This document shows positions 1-13,285 of a stretch of DNA of 64,000 bases, in pieces. Numbering within the stretch: the first letter of the stretch is position 1; each line of letters begins with the position of its first letter. The notes under the pieces were generated by a model. That model was not told the origin of the DNA. It ran no database searches and was given only the letters and a program-made list of their open reading frames with translations. Both the position numbers and the translations under genes were made by a program. Source of the DNA: Luscinia megarhynchos (taxonomy: Eukaryota; Chordata; Aves; Passeriformes; Turdidae); the NCBI GenBank assembly GCA_034336665.1, contig JAPFBE010000003.1, positions 40,336,360-40,400,359 of the forward strand. Direction: 5' to 3'.

Positions 1-315
1 CATTTTTAATATTTACAATGTTGTCCCAAAATAACCAATTTTTATTGAAACTCCACAGGTCCATCAGTTCAAACTTGACGAGAAACCTGAGTTCATGCCT
101 GATTTTAGGGACTCAGCCTAGAAAGCATTTTGTGGTCATTTGTAATCTCTGTTCTTATTTATTGACTTGTACTCCATCAAAAGTCATCACCTTTCCATGG
201 ACAGACAAAGAAAAAAACACTAGCTGAATTTTTGAACTGCAATATGCCAATACAATGTGTGTGATGCCATTCCCATAAGCAGCTGACATGACAAACTGAA
301 TTAGTAAATACCTCA
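1..315. other. Downstream DNA of CLDN10, AT-rich, no gene seen
   Basis: Apart from two minus-strand AATAAA hexamers there is no supported feature. It could be extended 3' UTR. From synteny memory the convergent gene DZIP1 should lie further left, but nothing here reads as one of its exons. Confidence 0.5.
158..163 (-). terminator. Candidate CLDN10 polyadenylation signal (distal)
   Basis: A second minus-strand AATAAA, about 395 nt after the stop. A third lies at 41-46. Alternative 3' ends are possible but not demonstrated. Confidence 0.35.
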
Positions 316-321
316 TTTATT
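316..321 (-). terminator. Candidate CLDN10 polyadenylation signal (proximal)
   Basis: AATAAA on the minus strand, about 237 nt after the CLDN10 stop. It is the first canonical hexamer downstream. Its use is inferred from position only. Confidence 0.5.
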
Positions 322-557
322 TTCTTTTTTTCAAGAATGCAACATCAGCTCATGATTTCCAGGTACAAACTTTACAATACCAACATCAATCTTAAAATAT
401 TATATAATAAAATTTACATCAATACGTAAAAAGCTGCAAGTTAATATTTGTAAAAGTCATTAGTGGTAAGTACATGGGGGTTGGGGTGGGGGGAATCACT
501 CTGAATGAAACGTACAAAATCACGTTTAAAAACGCTTTGAGTCTTCCAAGAGTGCAA
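316..557 (-). other. CLDN10: CLDN10 3' UTR (shortest likely extent)
   Basis: This is the sequence from the stop codon to the first AATAAA hexamer on the minus strand. The real UTR may extend further left, because two more AATAAA hexamers occur at 158-163 and 41-46. No other coding signal is seen on either strand here; the small open frames are antisense to the UTR. Confidence 0.6.
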
Positions 558-672
558 CTAAACATAAGCGTTCTTGTCAAAGTGCTTGGGTGGGCTTTTG
601 TCAGGGACACTGTTGTGGACCTTTGTACGAGAAGACATCACAGATGTGGCTCCATTATAGGCATACCCCCTC
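558..672 (-). CDS. CLDN10: CLDN10 exon 5 (cytoplasmic tail and stop)
   Basis: The final coding part is 115 nt ending in TAG at 560-558. It encodes R-R-G-Y-A-Y-N-G-A-T-S-V-M-S-S-R-T-K, then a variable stretch, then F-D-K-N-A-Y-V. The A-T-S-V-M-S-S-R-T-K block and the terminal D-K-N-A-Y-V are highly conserved in claudin-10. The terminal Y-V is the PDZ ligand. The acceptor reads ctcttcag at 680-673. A second AG three bases later (671-670) would remove a single arginine if used. Upstream is a pyrimidine-rich tract consistent with a strong acceptor. Confidence 0.95.
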
Positions 673-3600
673 CTGAAGAGAAAAAACAACCATTTACAGC
701 TCGTCCCACACACAGGTGACATCTCTGCATCCATGCATTCTAGTAATAAAGCCAGAAGAAATGAATGGGAACGTACCTACAAATTTCAGGGGAAGGGGCA
801 CGTTCCTACTCTCTGTGGTCCCATTCAAGTTAAACATTGCCACTCCAGCTATCTGTCTTTGCCTCTGTCTTTACACTGTTCTGTAACACATATCCCTCAT
901 TCACAGCTAAGTAAATTAGGGCCTAATATGAAATAATTTAAATTGTGGCAGATCCTAGGTGAATAGTTTCTCCCTACAGCTGTTGCTCTTTGTTGTCACT
1001 CCTCTTCAGCTGCTGGAGGTCCCACTGCCACCACTGTTTGCTTTTGATCTGATGATTTGAGATTAAAGAAACCTGTATATTCATGTCTATAAAGCCACCT
1101 GACCACTTTTCCTACATCAGTGAATGCACTGTTTTGTAGCTATAGTAAATTTATGAAAAAAAATATATATATATATATATATCACAAGTATTTGTTCTGA
1201 GTCAATAGCTTTTCTTAGTTTTATTAACAGTAGACAGAGCATTATCTTAAATCCCCTTATTTTCTTTTGTCCACACAATCTTTTTCAGAATCTCATTACA
1301 AAGTGTTTTGGAAGAGTAATCAAACTGCATATATATATAGCAAGTAAAAATGCAGAGGTATTGATTTCTTTCAGTAGGTACAACTTGTGTTTTACCTTGC
1401 AGAATTACTGTTTTCAGCTATTGAGAAGCAGAATATAATGCCACCAATTATGCAGAGTGAAGCTCCAGCCCATCCAATGAACAAAGCTGCTCCTAATTCA
1501 TACCTACAAGAAGTCAATAAATGTATTTAACAAAAGAGAGCATAGATTTAACTGGGTTATTTCCAGAATAAAATAACCAAATATAATATTTGTCTTGAAT
1601 AACTTTCCACTGACACATAAATTATTTGCTGCAAAATCAGCAGCTCTGCCATTCACCCACATTCTTTTCATTATTTCCCTCTGACTCAGGAGGCAAACTC
1701 TGTCCTTGCAGTATACTTGGGCAATGCTTCTCTCCCTGCTCAGTCAGGGTTAGGGGTTAGGGTTAGGCCTGACGTTTGTGCATCTCCTCCTGGATTGCTT
1801 TACTCTGGGGTTACATCATTCTTTGGCCTGTTCATAGCACCAGCTCCTCCATTTCAGTTTTATTCCTGTTGGCTCCCAAACCAAACTGGACTGGGGCTTT
1901 TACTGGGCTAGAGACTACAAATTCTGCTTAAAACTGCCCTTAAGTTTTCCCTCTGGCTCTCAGGATCTATCTGACTCCATCCTTCATCATCCACATACCA
2001 GCCTCCTTAAAACACGAGGGTTTGTACATATGCATAATATGCATATGCAATATACATGCACATATGTGCTATGTATGCATATACATGCACAGGTGTGTCT
2101 GGTATAAGCAGTTGCACACACAGGTGCATGTTCCAGCATCTTTCTCCTTCTCTAGTGCCTGTGGCTGGATTCTATCTGGAAGCAACTGCTCCCAAGCAGA
2201 GCTCCCAGCCACCAGCAATGATCCTCTCTGCTGCCTGGCCTAGCCACAAACTCTTTGCTGCCAGGAACTGCTCCATTTGTCTCTGAGAGGAGACAGTGGT
2301 GCTTTAAGAGCATTATCCCTCAAAGTCCACATTTCTAAAGCAATAGCAGCAAATGAAGGCAAAGAAGTACATTGAGAAGAGATTCTTTTCTTTCCCCTCA
2401 GTGCTGAAGCTTCAAGACAAGCAGCAAACCATGGATCCTTGTCTGCTCCATTCCCCAGCTCTTTACCTGAGTACCACTCTTAAAGCACTTTTAGGATGAC
2501 CTGTATTAGGCTGCAGCCCAACAGTCTCCAGAGTCTCCTATTCCTCACCTTTAAATCACATTTGTGTGTCTCTTGTTCTTTCTCTGCTGCAGTTCCCCCT
2601 TAAGGAGACCTTTATCTCCTGCAGACTTCTGGGATGCTGCATGGAAACACGGGCCCCTGTCCCCTCCACACTCAGCCACAACTATCAACCAGGAGTCTGT
2701 GCTGTTCAAGCAGCTACCAAATTGATTTGTAGTCAACTGAGGTGAAGCAGCCAAATAAAACAGCCTGCCTGTGCAACTGCAACACTGTGTAGTTGCACTT
2801 CTCAGCTACTTCTGAACATTTCCATGTGCACAGGCTCTAATTCCACAGTACCAAAATATCTAACTGAAAATACTTGTCAGCTGTTCTGAAAACCCTGTAT
2901 CTTTACAAAATGGCACTGCAGAAACACTCAAGGAGAGTCCAGTGAGGTGTTAGAAGACCCCAGACCATAAATCATCACTGGACCAAGAGGCACACACAAG
3001 ATTCATGAAGAGCACGTGAGGATCAGGTGCACAGACTGTGAGGGCACAAAGACTCAGGGATTTCTTTATTCAGGCTGCCTCTCTGGACTCACCAAGCTCA
3101 AGCTGAAATAAACTGACTCTGCCTCAGAACCCTTCCTCAACACCAGCATGGGGCTTATGGACCCAACCCCCAATTTGAACTGCAGGGAACCATAGCTCCT
3201 TCCACCTTGGAAAACTCTCCACCCAGTCCTGTTTCACTTCAAAATCTGCCAAACCTTTAAAATTTTCATTCTACTTATGCTCATATTTCCAACTACCTTG
3301 CTACAGTTTTCACATGACCCATGGAGATTTCTGGCTCTCCAAAGACAGGGGGTTCTCTGATTAGAAGTAGAGATCAACATCAGAGTTCATCACCTAAGAT
3401 CTTATTATAGTCAACATGCAAGAAATACACACAAAGTGCACATCTAAAACACTTTCAAGGCACCTCTTTCATTGCTCTGTAACAGCAGATCAAAGGGACT
3501 AGCTCAGGTGTGAGGTAAGCCCCTCCTGGGGAATCCCTCCATCCCCACGGGACTGCCAGAGCACACCTAAGGTACAAGGACCAGGATTAGGCTCCCCACA

Positions 3601-6600
3601 GAAGCTGATGCAGATCACCAGTGCTGGAGAATAGAGCTGGACCAAAATCCAGGAAGGCTGTTGTAACAACTTATTTGGCAAGACCATTTGCCTAGAGAGT
3701 GGGAAACTCAAGTTTCCATATTTTTACCTAACAACACAAAATGTTTGACCAGAGGCTAAGGGATTTAAGGAGACCAAGCATTGTCTTCCCTTCCTGAAAC
3801 TTTTCAATTGTACAGAAATCATGACTATATTTGATAGAATTGGGCAGAAAAGAGGTACTTGAGTATTACCTACTATTTGGAACAGAAGACATGGGGTTTG
3901 GCCTTTGTAATTGGGATTGTTTGACCTTCTGAAGCAACATTTGTTACTATACCATGATTAATGGTATTAATTAAATTAAATACCATGATTATACCAGATT
4001 GTCTATATGGCCCTTCTTAGGTGACTGCCACATTGCCAGGTGAAAGAGTTGCAGAGCTGTCCTGATTGGTCTTTCTCCACATCTTCAGAGAAAACAACCT
4101 TTGTGATTTATACTGGTACTTAGGAGGAAAACTCAAGATTTTCAATTGCATATCAATGTCTATATGGGAAGTTAGCCAGATAATTTGGATAAACAACCCC
4201 ATTAATCAATAAGAATGATCATGGCTATGTGAGCTCAAACTGTGGCAAGGGACAAAAATGATAAAGACTATAAGAGTTGGGGTTTTTTCAATTAAAAATA
4301 GTAAAGGAGGCTGGAGGAAATCCTGATGGCTGATACAAAGTGCTGAACATCTCATGTCATTTGTTTCCCACTAACATTATCTCAAGCCAGTCTTTGACAC
4401 TGCCAGAATAACTTGGAGAGAAATGTGCAGTCAAAGACAAAAGGTTGAAACCCTCTCTCAATGAAGAGGCAATCCCAAATTTCCACAATATCCCAGCAAA
4501 AATACTCAATGCACCTGCAATGCCTAACAAAGTAAGGGTTCTGATGCCTAGAAAGATGGCAAGAAAATGGAAATTTTACATTGGTTGGGAGAGGAAGGAG
4601 CTGAATGCCACCATTAGCTCGGTCTGATGCAAGGTCACTGCACAAGCTATGGGCATTTTGCACGGCTCAAATTAAAATTTCAGGATTTCCTCTCAGCCTT
4701 TATCTTTGCAGTCATGATCATGTCTGCCCACAGCTGAGCTATGCTGGCTGCCCATGAAAAAAAAGGCAATCTCTGGAGAGGATGTTTTACTACCATTATT
4801 TCAATATTTAAACTGGATTTCTCATTCTTTCAGAGTAAAATTCCACCATGAGGTCTGCCTGTTCTTTTGCAGCAGACAAGGGTAGGAATACAGTGTAGGA
4901 AAAGGACTTCTGGCAACAACCATGGTATTTTTCACTAAGAACAGTAAGCCTGCTGAATAATTTAACTTCTGTCTATACAGCCAGGCTCCATTTTCTTCAA
5001 AGAACCTCACATCCTTCTTTTGGAGGTCTTTCCAATCCTGTCTTCATTTCATCAAATAAACAGAAAATTTAGGGGAATTATGGAGAAAACTAATACAAGA
5101 CTGTATGGAGTAAACTAATACTGTTTCAGGACAGGAAAAGCAGTGTCAACCCTACTGCAAATGTAGATCCCTTTAGTGTTATTTATTCAGACTATTTTCT
5201 TCCTGTCAAAGTGAAACATGAAGATTCAGGGTTCCTTACTGATCTCTTACTTGGGTCTCAGGGAAATGTATACCCAATGTTTGACATATCCTGGAATCAC
5301 TGCCAAGAGAACTTTAAAATCCTCACTTTTAAAAAGAGTTTACATCACGTAGGAAGGAAAAACAGGAAAGTCTATGATGCTATCATTTACAGCCAACATT
5401 TTCAGACTAGGTAGTTAAGATGTCAATCCAAAATCCAAGAGTTGGTTTGTGGATTGCTGCTTTTGCAGGCCCTGAGAATTTGCAGTTTTTAAGGGAGTGT
5501 TTAGAGATGCTCCTTATCTCTGGTATGGATCCTAAAATTCTATAAATACTCTCTTAAATTTAATTACAAGTATAGGCAAAGCATTTATGTTGGTGCTTAT
5601 AAGGTCGTGGGTTTTACAAGGTTTATGATCCAAATTTCAGTCACCTGGATTTGAAAATCTGTCAGCAAAATTCCACCAAGCCTGCAGAAACCTCTCAAGA
5701 GGAATCAAGACTGCGCAGTGCTCGACACCTTTATGAAAGCCACCATCTATCAAAGGCTCTCCTTTCCCTATTGAAGGATGCACTTAATGAGCCCCTTTGT
5801 CTTGTGCAATCCTTTTGCTGCACCTCTGGCATCCAGGCAGGCTTCACTCCCAATTAACCCCAGCTGCCCTGCCAGCCCACAGCAGAGCTGGGCACACGGA
5901 ATGCAGAGCAATCACTGTGCAGCAAAGTGTTTGTCCACTGAATTTCAGCACCTGGTTGCTCCAGTTAGGAATTGTGATTAAGTAAAACTGCAGCCCACTC
6001 TCTCCTCTGCCCAAGGGGAGAAGCAGCTGCTCTCTGTCTAACAGGCTCTGGTGCACAGTAGGAAACATAAGATCTACTTTTTTGAAAGATTTATGGGTAT
6101 AGGAAAATACTTACTTTTGTGCAACAAAAGAAGGGTCAAAGAACTCAGACGTAATCCTGTTTGCATACAGGGAACAACTAGTCATAGAGCACAACCCTGA
6201 AAAGCATAAGACAAACCATTCAGTGGAGCTGGCAGCAGAGCTTTGGGCCTGACCCTGAAGTCAACGAAGTCATGGAGGATTGCTCACGGGTTTCTGTGGA
6301 AAAGAAGCTGCTCCGGTATGACTTCAAATACGAAACTGATAGAAATAAAGTATATTTACCAGACAGTATGAAAATCAGTCCAGCTAAACAAGCAATTTTT
6401 GCTTTAGTCTGATCGGAGCCTCCAACTTTTGTACATTTCATCCCAACCAGTCCAAAAATAGCACCAAAGAAGCCCAGGCAGACAGCGGAGATCATCAGTC
6501 CTCTGCAGGCTTGGATGTAACCTGTGAGAGAAAGAGCAAGCCTAATATGAGAACTGGGACCATGACAAGTTTTGTTATAATTTCCCTCCCTCTGTGCAGC

Positions 6601-9600
6601 ATCAGGCCCTCACTATTGCAAATGGAATCAGACTTTGGCTGGAACAATATCACTTTACCATGAATATCTTCTTTTAGGTGATGTGTGCCCTTCACAGGGC
6701 ATCACCACCCGTGCCCAGCTCATAAGAACCCTACTATGGCACTCAGGACTCCAAAACTTTATCCCATGGCACTGGGTATAGCATCTGCAAGAGGTAGTAC
6801 CCATGAGGTTTAGAAGAGCAACTCCACGTGCTCTGATGAGGAGTTGTCACAGTTTGCAGAGCCACCCTGTGCACTCAAAGCAAGTCTCACATCAGTCCTG
6901 TTGTGCCTGTCACAGGTACATGACTGGCAGTGAGGCTGGCAGCAGTGACCCTGGCTGGGGCCCTGGGCCTTCCTGGGCCTGCCTGGATGTGCTACTGGTT
7001 CGATTTGGATCCACCCAGACGCCCTCATTCTGTAAGGAAGTCAGCCATGCACTCAGCTCACAGACAACAGCACTCCCTTGGGATAAAGCAAATCGCTGCC
7101 ATATTTAAACTTGGACAAACAGCTTGCACCTGGCTTCAGCCTCAAGCAATTTGGCTGTGCTGCCTGAGACTGCTCCAAGAGGGACCTCCCAGGGCAGGAC
7201 CCCTCGAGGGGACAATGGGCTGCTTGGGCTCTTCTCCTTCCGAGAATATCTCGTAATTGAAAGGCTGTGATAATCTCATATCGCTGCTTACGGGGTGGAA
7301 CGCTGCAATCTTACACAGCTGAATAACCATCACAAGATGTTTTTCTTCATAACCTGTTGTTACATCTCATTTAAAACGAAAATGAACTCCCACTATTAGG
7401 GTATTCATTCTTTTTGCTTTGATCTCCAGTGGGTGGAAATGTTGAGAGCTAAACCACCTTGACATTGCCTATTACACCAAATTTTATGTAATAATAAATA
7501 AACAACAAAACCCCACCAAACCCTGCATAAAAGTTTTAATATGTAAGAAAACAATATATTAAAGCAGGAACTAGAGGACATCTGATGAAAACAGAAGGCA
7601 GCAGATTCAAAACAAAAGGTGTGCTTGTTTGTAAAATGAAGCTGTGGAATTATTTTCTACAGGATGTGTGGACACTAAGGGTTTACAGAGACTCAAAAAG
7701 AGACTGGATACATTCCTGACAGAGAAATCTGTGTCGGGCTGTCAGGGCTTTGAGATGCATATGGCAACCACAGACACTTGGCCACCTTCTGCTGTCCTTA
7801 CTGCCACCTCCTTTAGCCACTGCTGAAGGTATATCAGCTCTAGGATGACCACTCTGTGCTTGAACAATGTTTTAAATCCCTCACTGATTCACAGCTTTGA
7901 GCAACAAAGCAATTTGTAGCACCCCATTTTAGCAGGCCTGCTGAACCTGGGATCTGTGAACACAACCTACTGGCATTTATCTACATCTGCTGGCACACAG
8001 ACAGACTTCTTTCATTTGCAACATGCTTCTGTAGCCCACCTGCTCAAGAAACACACAGTCAATGAAACAAGTGTGACTGTCACAAGGCTCACGTGTTGAA
8101 ATGTGAGTGATTTGTGCAAGACTCAGGTTTGAAGACAGCAGCCTTGCTTTGTTAATTTTTGCTATAGGCATGGAAAAGTTGGCTTATGCTGCTTTAGGTG
8201 GTGTGTAATGTATTTCATGTAGCAGACAGGTACAGGTAAAGCACAAGATGAAGGCTGGAAAGGAAGCTATTATTTTTGACAGGTCCAATTTATTGACAGT
8301 GTTAGTGAGCTAATTGACACATTAAAGTGCTGAACCATGAACATATTTACCCGGAGGTCCTCTAAACTTTTATTTATGTCTGAACCTCCAAGGAAAACCA
8401 GTAAATATTCACCCCAACTAAAATATCCAGCATATGCTAGTAACCACAGGGCTGAAATTCAGTTTTTCCTGAAGGTCAATACACAGTTTTAAAAATAGGC
8501 AGAGGGTAGTGAGACAGCAAGAAATAATTAACTTACTCACTCAGAAATCATTTTCAATTATAAACAGCATGAACTGGAGGACTGCTCAGTTCTGCTGAAT
8601 GAATAACCTTTCTCACTAAATAATTCACCGAATTGGGCAGGCCAGCTATAGCAGGGCTTGTTTGAGTTCACCAGAGCAATCAGCCAACTGGCACATATTT
8701 TTAAAACAAAATATAGAAAAAACCTCCCCACAATTTACACCAGCACTGTGGAAAAGCAGAAATCAACATTCTCACCAACTCTAACCTCCTATTGCTTAGA
8801 TCCTAAATTCAAACTCTGTATAACACTTTGCTGCAAGAGGAACTAAACCTCTTCTTTTGCTTTCAAGAAAGCAAGATTATACTGGTCACCAAGACTTTTA
8901 GGGCTTGTTCAGCTTGAAGAAGAAAAGGATCTGGGGAGACCTTATAGCAGCCTTCCAGAATCTAAAGTGGGCCTACAGGAAAGCTGGAGAAGGACTTTTT
9001 ACAAGAGTGTGTAGTGACAGGACAAGGGGAAATGCCTTTAAACCAAAAAAGGGCAGATTTAGATTATATATTAGGAAGAAATTCTTTACTGTGAGGGTGG
9101 TGAGACACTGGAACAGGTTACCCAGAGAAGCTGTGAATGCCCCCTCCCTGGAAATTTTGAAGTTAGGATGCAGCTTTGAGCAACCTTTACTAGTAGGAAG
9201 TGTCCCTCCCTGTGGTAGGCAGGTTGGAAATGGATGGTCTTTAATGTCCCTTCCAACCCAAAACATTCTGTGATTCATGATAAAGAAGAGGAGTGTAAAA
9301 GTGGGCTGCCTGTTTTTTCACTGTCCTCCACTCAAGACTAAAACCTGTCCTTTTCCAAATGTTTATTGTCTGTATTTGCACCAGCTCCTGCAGGAAACTT
9401 GTCAAGTACATACCAACCACCCAAATGAAGCTCCCAAGAAGCAAAAAGCCCTGTGTTTTAAACAGACAAGCAGACAAACATGCATTACTCATAAAGTCAT
9501 GTTTAGCAGCATTCCAAGAGAAACCTATTTCAAGGTGGGTGTTTAGGGTTTTGTTTTTTTTGTTTCAAACAAATGTGTTTTGTCTTGCATTCAAATTAAT

Positions 9601-12600
9601 CTTGTTAGAGCTTTGTCTTTCTTGCCTCACTGCTCCCACACTTGCCTCATGCTTACAAAGACTTAGAAGGCATTCACATATTCATATCATATGACACTAT
9701 GGAAAAAAAATATATACGGAGTTCTGGGGATTGCCACTTTCACAATAAATGCCTCTGGTGGCATTTTGCAGCCTGTATCACGTGAAGTGTAAGAGGTTGC
9801 CTTACGGATACAGCACAGATTCCTTCCAAAAGTACACACCCTTTGCTTTTGTATGTCTTTCTAAGCTCTAATACCCTCTTTTAGCTCATAATTGAATTTT
9901 TGTTCAGCTCTGTTCTTGCAAAAGGTCATCAGATCCACTGTTGGAAACATGGAAACTGATATGTCCTCTTTTGGGGAGGTGGTTTCATCAGTAAATTTCC
10001 ACCTGTGACCAGTGGCACAAAAAGTAAACCTAGAATGACTTTAAGCCCTGCACACAGGAAGAGCATTTTTGCTTGCACACAGAATGTGGGGCTCTTAATG
10101 AGGGCTGGCCAAATTGACTTCTACAGCAATGCTTAAAGGTGGAAGGGGACCACAAGCAATTTTCTCTGGAAGCTGTTTGTGCGGAGTGATGGCCTGAAAG
10201 CCATCAGGGCAGCCCCACTGCTGTGCCATCCTTCAGCAAGCCAGGAAGGACAGTCCATGACAGAAACCAAGACAAGGGTCAAGAGGAACCATCTCCTGAG
10301 CACCCCTGACCTGAACTATGACGCTGCTTCTGAAGAAGGAGGGACTTCTCTTGCACTCCACAGGAGAACTTCAGCAGCTAGAATCATAGAGACATCGAGG
10401 TTTGGGTAGTGAAGGACCCCAGAGGCATCTGGTTCCTACCCCCTGCCATGGGCAGGGACACCTCACATAGACCAGGTTCCTCAAAGCATGGTCACACTCT
10501 GATTTCTTTCCCCCTCATTTTGTCTCTGATCCCCTGGAAGACCTGAGCAGTCTCTTGGGATAAGAAGTCCAGCTTACTTAGAGGTTGACAAAAAAAACCC
10601 CAGAAGAAGAACTGCTCTGAGATGCAAATCCTCTCCATCTATGTAACGAAGGAATGGAGCAGAGCCACATTTCCCTAGGACAGCAGAAATATTTTTAGGA
10701 ATTTTCCAGTCATGCTCTACCATGCATGATTGGAGATCCGAGAAGAGCAACATATTGACACTATGTGTATCTTTACAGGGTTATTGTTCCTGCTCACAAA
10801 CAATTCATTAAGAAACTGCGCTGTTTGTGTCTTCTGAATCCCCCACCTGAAGATGGAGTCAAGAAGTTCCCACATGCCCAGTCACAGGGACTGGGATCCA
10901 CCTTAGACATGTAAGTCTGGGCAAAGAGGAAGAGGAGTGAAGGAAAGGCTAGACAAGGGCTGAGGCAGATTTGTCTACTTGTTGAGACACAAATTCTTTA
11001 AGCCATGAGTGACACACCGCAGCCCTGAAGTGCATGTCCCTGCAGGGGAAGGGTTCAGGTGAAGAGGGGACATACACACCCACAGCCAGCTGCTGACAGG
11101 TTCCCTGCAGAGCCTGCAACCACAAGGAAGGGAGGCTGGGCTGGGCTACCTACTGAAAGCACCTCTGACTGCAGAGGTTGCCCCTCTGACTCCATCCAGC
11201 TTGCCTGGTCTATGCTGGGGGAGTACACCACCTTCCCTCCAGCCTGCCTTTCAGTCATGTTGTGCCTGGGTACCAGAATCTGGCCCCACAGCATTTAAAG
11301 ATGCTGTTGGGAAATACTGAGCCAAGAACTTCCCACTACTGACAAACAACACGGCCCGAAGGACTGGGACAGAGCCCTTCCAGATGTGCATTTCAGATTC
11401 ACTTCTGTCCAAAAAGAGCTGGTGGCTCTTTCACTGTGCACAAGGCACCTCGGAAACTCATTCTTTGGCCAAGTGGAACATGCTACCCAACACACAAGGT
11501 TTCAAGGCACAAGCATTTGGGGAAAAGGAGGGTAAGAATCTTGCTTAGTGTTGTCTTCTTTTTGAAAACTTAAATGTTCCAAATCCCTCATGCTTTATAA
11601 CTATGTTTTTCTTGCTTTGAAAACAGATTCACCCAGACCTAAAGGAACAGCTAAACAGTGGATTCAAGGGACCCAAAAGGTTTCGCACTGATGATCACTC
11701 CGTGCCTGCCTGCTCCCTACCCAGTCCTGGAAACTATACTCAGCTGCCACACTTGGCCACAGAGTGACTGATGTCAATGGAGCACAGCCAGCTCTCCTTT
11801 CTCTTCGGGGGAACTGGCAAATCCCTCTGCCTCCATGGGGCTGGGTCAAAAGAAGGTCCAGGAACAGCATTTCTCCCCCAAGGGAAGCATCCTGCAAGGT
11901 GCTTAAGAGTTACCTCTTTTTGGTATCCTGACCTCTCTCTGCCCTTTCTATATACAGAGGTTAAAGGTTTCCTGATATTAGTATTAACGTCATGTTCATA
12001 TTAATCCCTGTTACAATTAGTATTAATCTCTGTTAGTGATTAGATTAAGAGACCTTCCTTTCCTCTTAAACAGAGCTTTTACGCCAAAATACTCAGTCTC
12101 CAGTGCAAAAGGAATGTCTTGCCAGACTGTGAACAGTAGGCATGATCTTTTGTGAGTATCAAAGCCACTGGAACACTGCATATTGCATTCATTTATAACT
12201 ATAAAAACTTAGAAAAGTTGCCCTAATTTTAGAAGCCTTTCCTCCCTTTCTTTACAGTCACTTCTGAAGCTATAAACCAATGTCATACGCACTTCTCCAG
12301 TTTCTAACAAACATAATCAGTGTGGATTTATCAACTAAAAGTTTAGTTGCAAAGATTTCCTGCAGTGAACCAGTTTCCCAGTACGGCTTCCTTAAAGGGC
12401 AAAAATGTTTCCCCTTAACCAGGGAAGAAACGCAGCACCAACTCAATCTTTGGTTTCAAGCCCTATAGCAAGACTCTTAGCTTTGTTTCAAAATAACACT
12501 GCCCTAAAGCTGAGCAAAGCTATGCATCCCTTCTGCATACCTTTGCATCCCTGACTGCCCCGAGCTTTTACACTGTCATTTATCAATGAAACAATTACAC

Positions 12601-13285
12601 CTGAGTTAATAACCACTTAGCAAAACCAGCAAAGGAACATTAATTAAAACAAAACGAGGCCAGGGCTTGTTCTTCTCCACCGACCGTTGCATGGCTGGCA
12701 AAACCATAAAAAAGAGGAATGTCACGACAGTCGCAAAATAAACCAGCAAGAAAAATTTGCCTACATTCTTCTTGTGCCAAATCCACACACAGGCTCTTCG
12801 GATAGGGAAAAAAGGCAGGTAGTGACAGCACGAGAAGCGAAAACGGACACGTGGGCACCAAATACAATCTCAACTAGCGGGTTTTTGGGAGGAGAAAAGC
12901 CCGCACCACAGGTGTGCCCAAGCAGCGCGCTGCCACCTGCCCGGGGGCGCGGGGAGCCGCCGCCGCCCGGGGTCCCGAGCCCGGCCCGGCCCGGGAGCGG
13001 GCCCGGAGCCCCGCGGAGCGGCGCAGGGACACGGGGAGGGGTCGGGGGGGCAGCGGGAGCCTGACCGTCCAGCGCCAGCATGGATGGGAAGTCCTTGCAG
13101 TTGGAGACGCCGGTGGAGTCGGTCACGCAGGTCTTCCAGAGGTTGGCCCAAAAGGTGGCGGTGGTGATGACCGTGCCATCGATGGTGGACACCTTCCAGT
13201 AGTCGGTGGGCAGCGTGGAGGAGACCAGCACCCATCCCGAGATGGTGAGCAGGAAGGCGATGATCTCCGCCGACGTGCTCGCCAT
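558..13285 (-). CDS. CLDN10: Claudin-10 isoform b (tight-junction cation-pore claudin), five coding exons
   Basis: The coding sequence joins 13285-13066, 6521-6360, 6196-6115, 1503-1396 and 672-558 on the minus strand: 220+162+82+108+115 = 687 nt, or 228 residues plus stop, matching the human isoform b length I recall. The protein is a four-pass tight-junction claudin. ECL1 has W30, an N48-L49-W50 version of the GLW signature, and the disulfide pair C53/C63. Residues D36, D56, K64 and D73, discussed in the claudin-10b pore literature, are all present. Known role: paracellular sodium pathway, for example in kidney thick ascending limb, sweat and salivary gland. The start at 13,285 is the first in-frame ATG and gives the conserved M-A-S-T beginning; its context has C at -3 and G at +4. 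The first exon sits in a CpG island, which suggests broad expression compared with isoform a. Confidence 0.96.

Larger units (their letters stand above)
6522..13065 (-). other. CLDN10: CLDN10 intron between exon 1b and exon 2 (6,544 nt)
   Basis: The flanking donor and acceptor are canonical. It contains three CR1-derived segments (7,570-7,830; 8,901-9,281; 10,378-10,500) and otherwise unremarkable sequence. I see no additional exon with claudin similarity. Confidence 0.85.

Noticed and set aside
8905..9273. 122-codon open frame
   Set aside because: It lies entirely in a CR1 3' non-coding region and has no independent coding signal.
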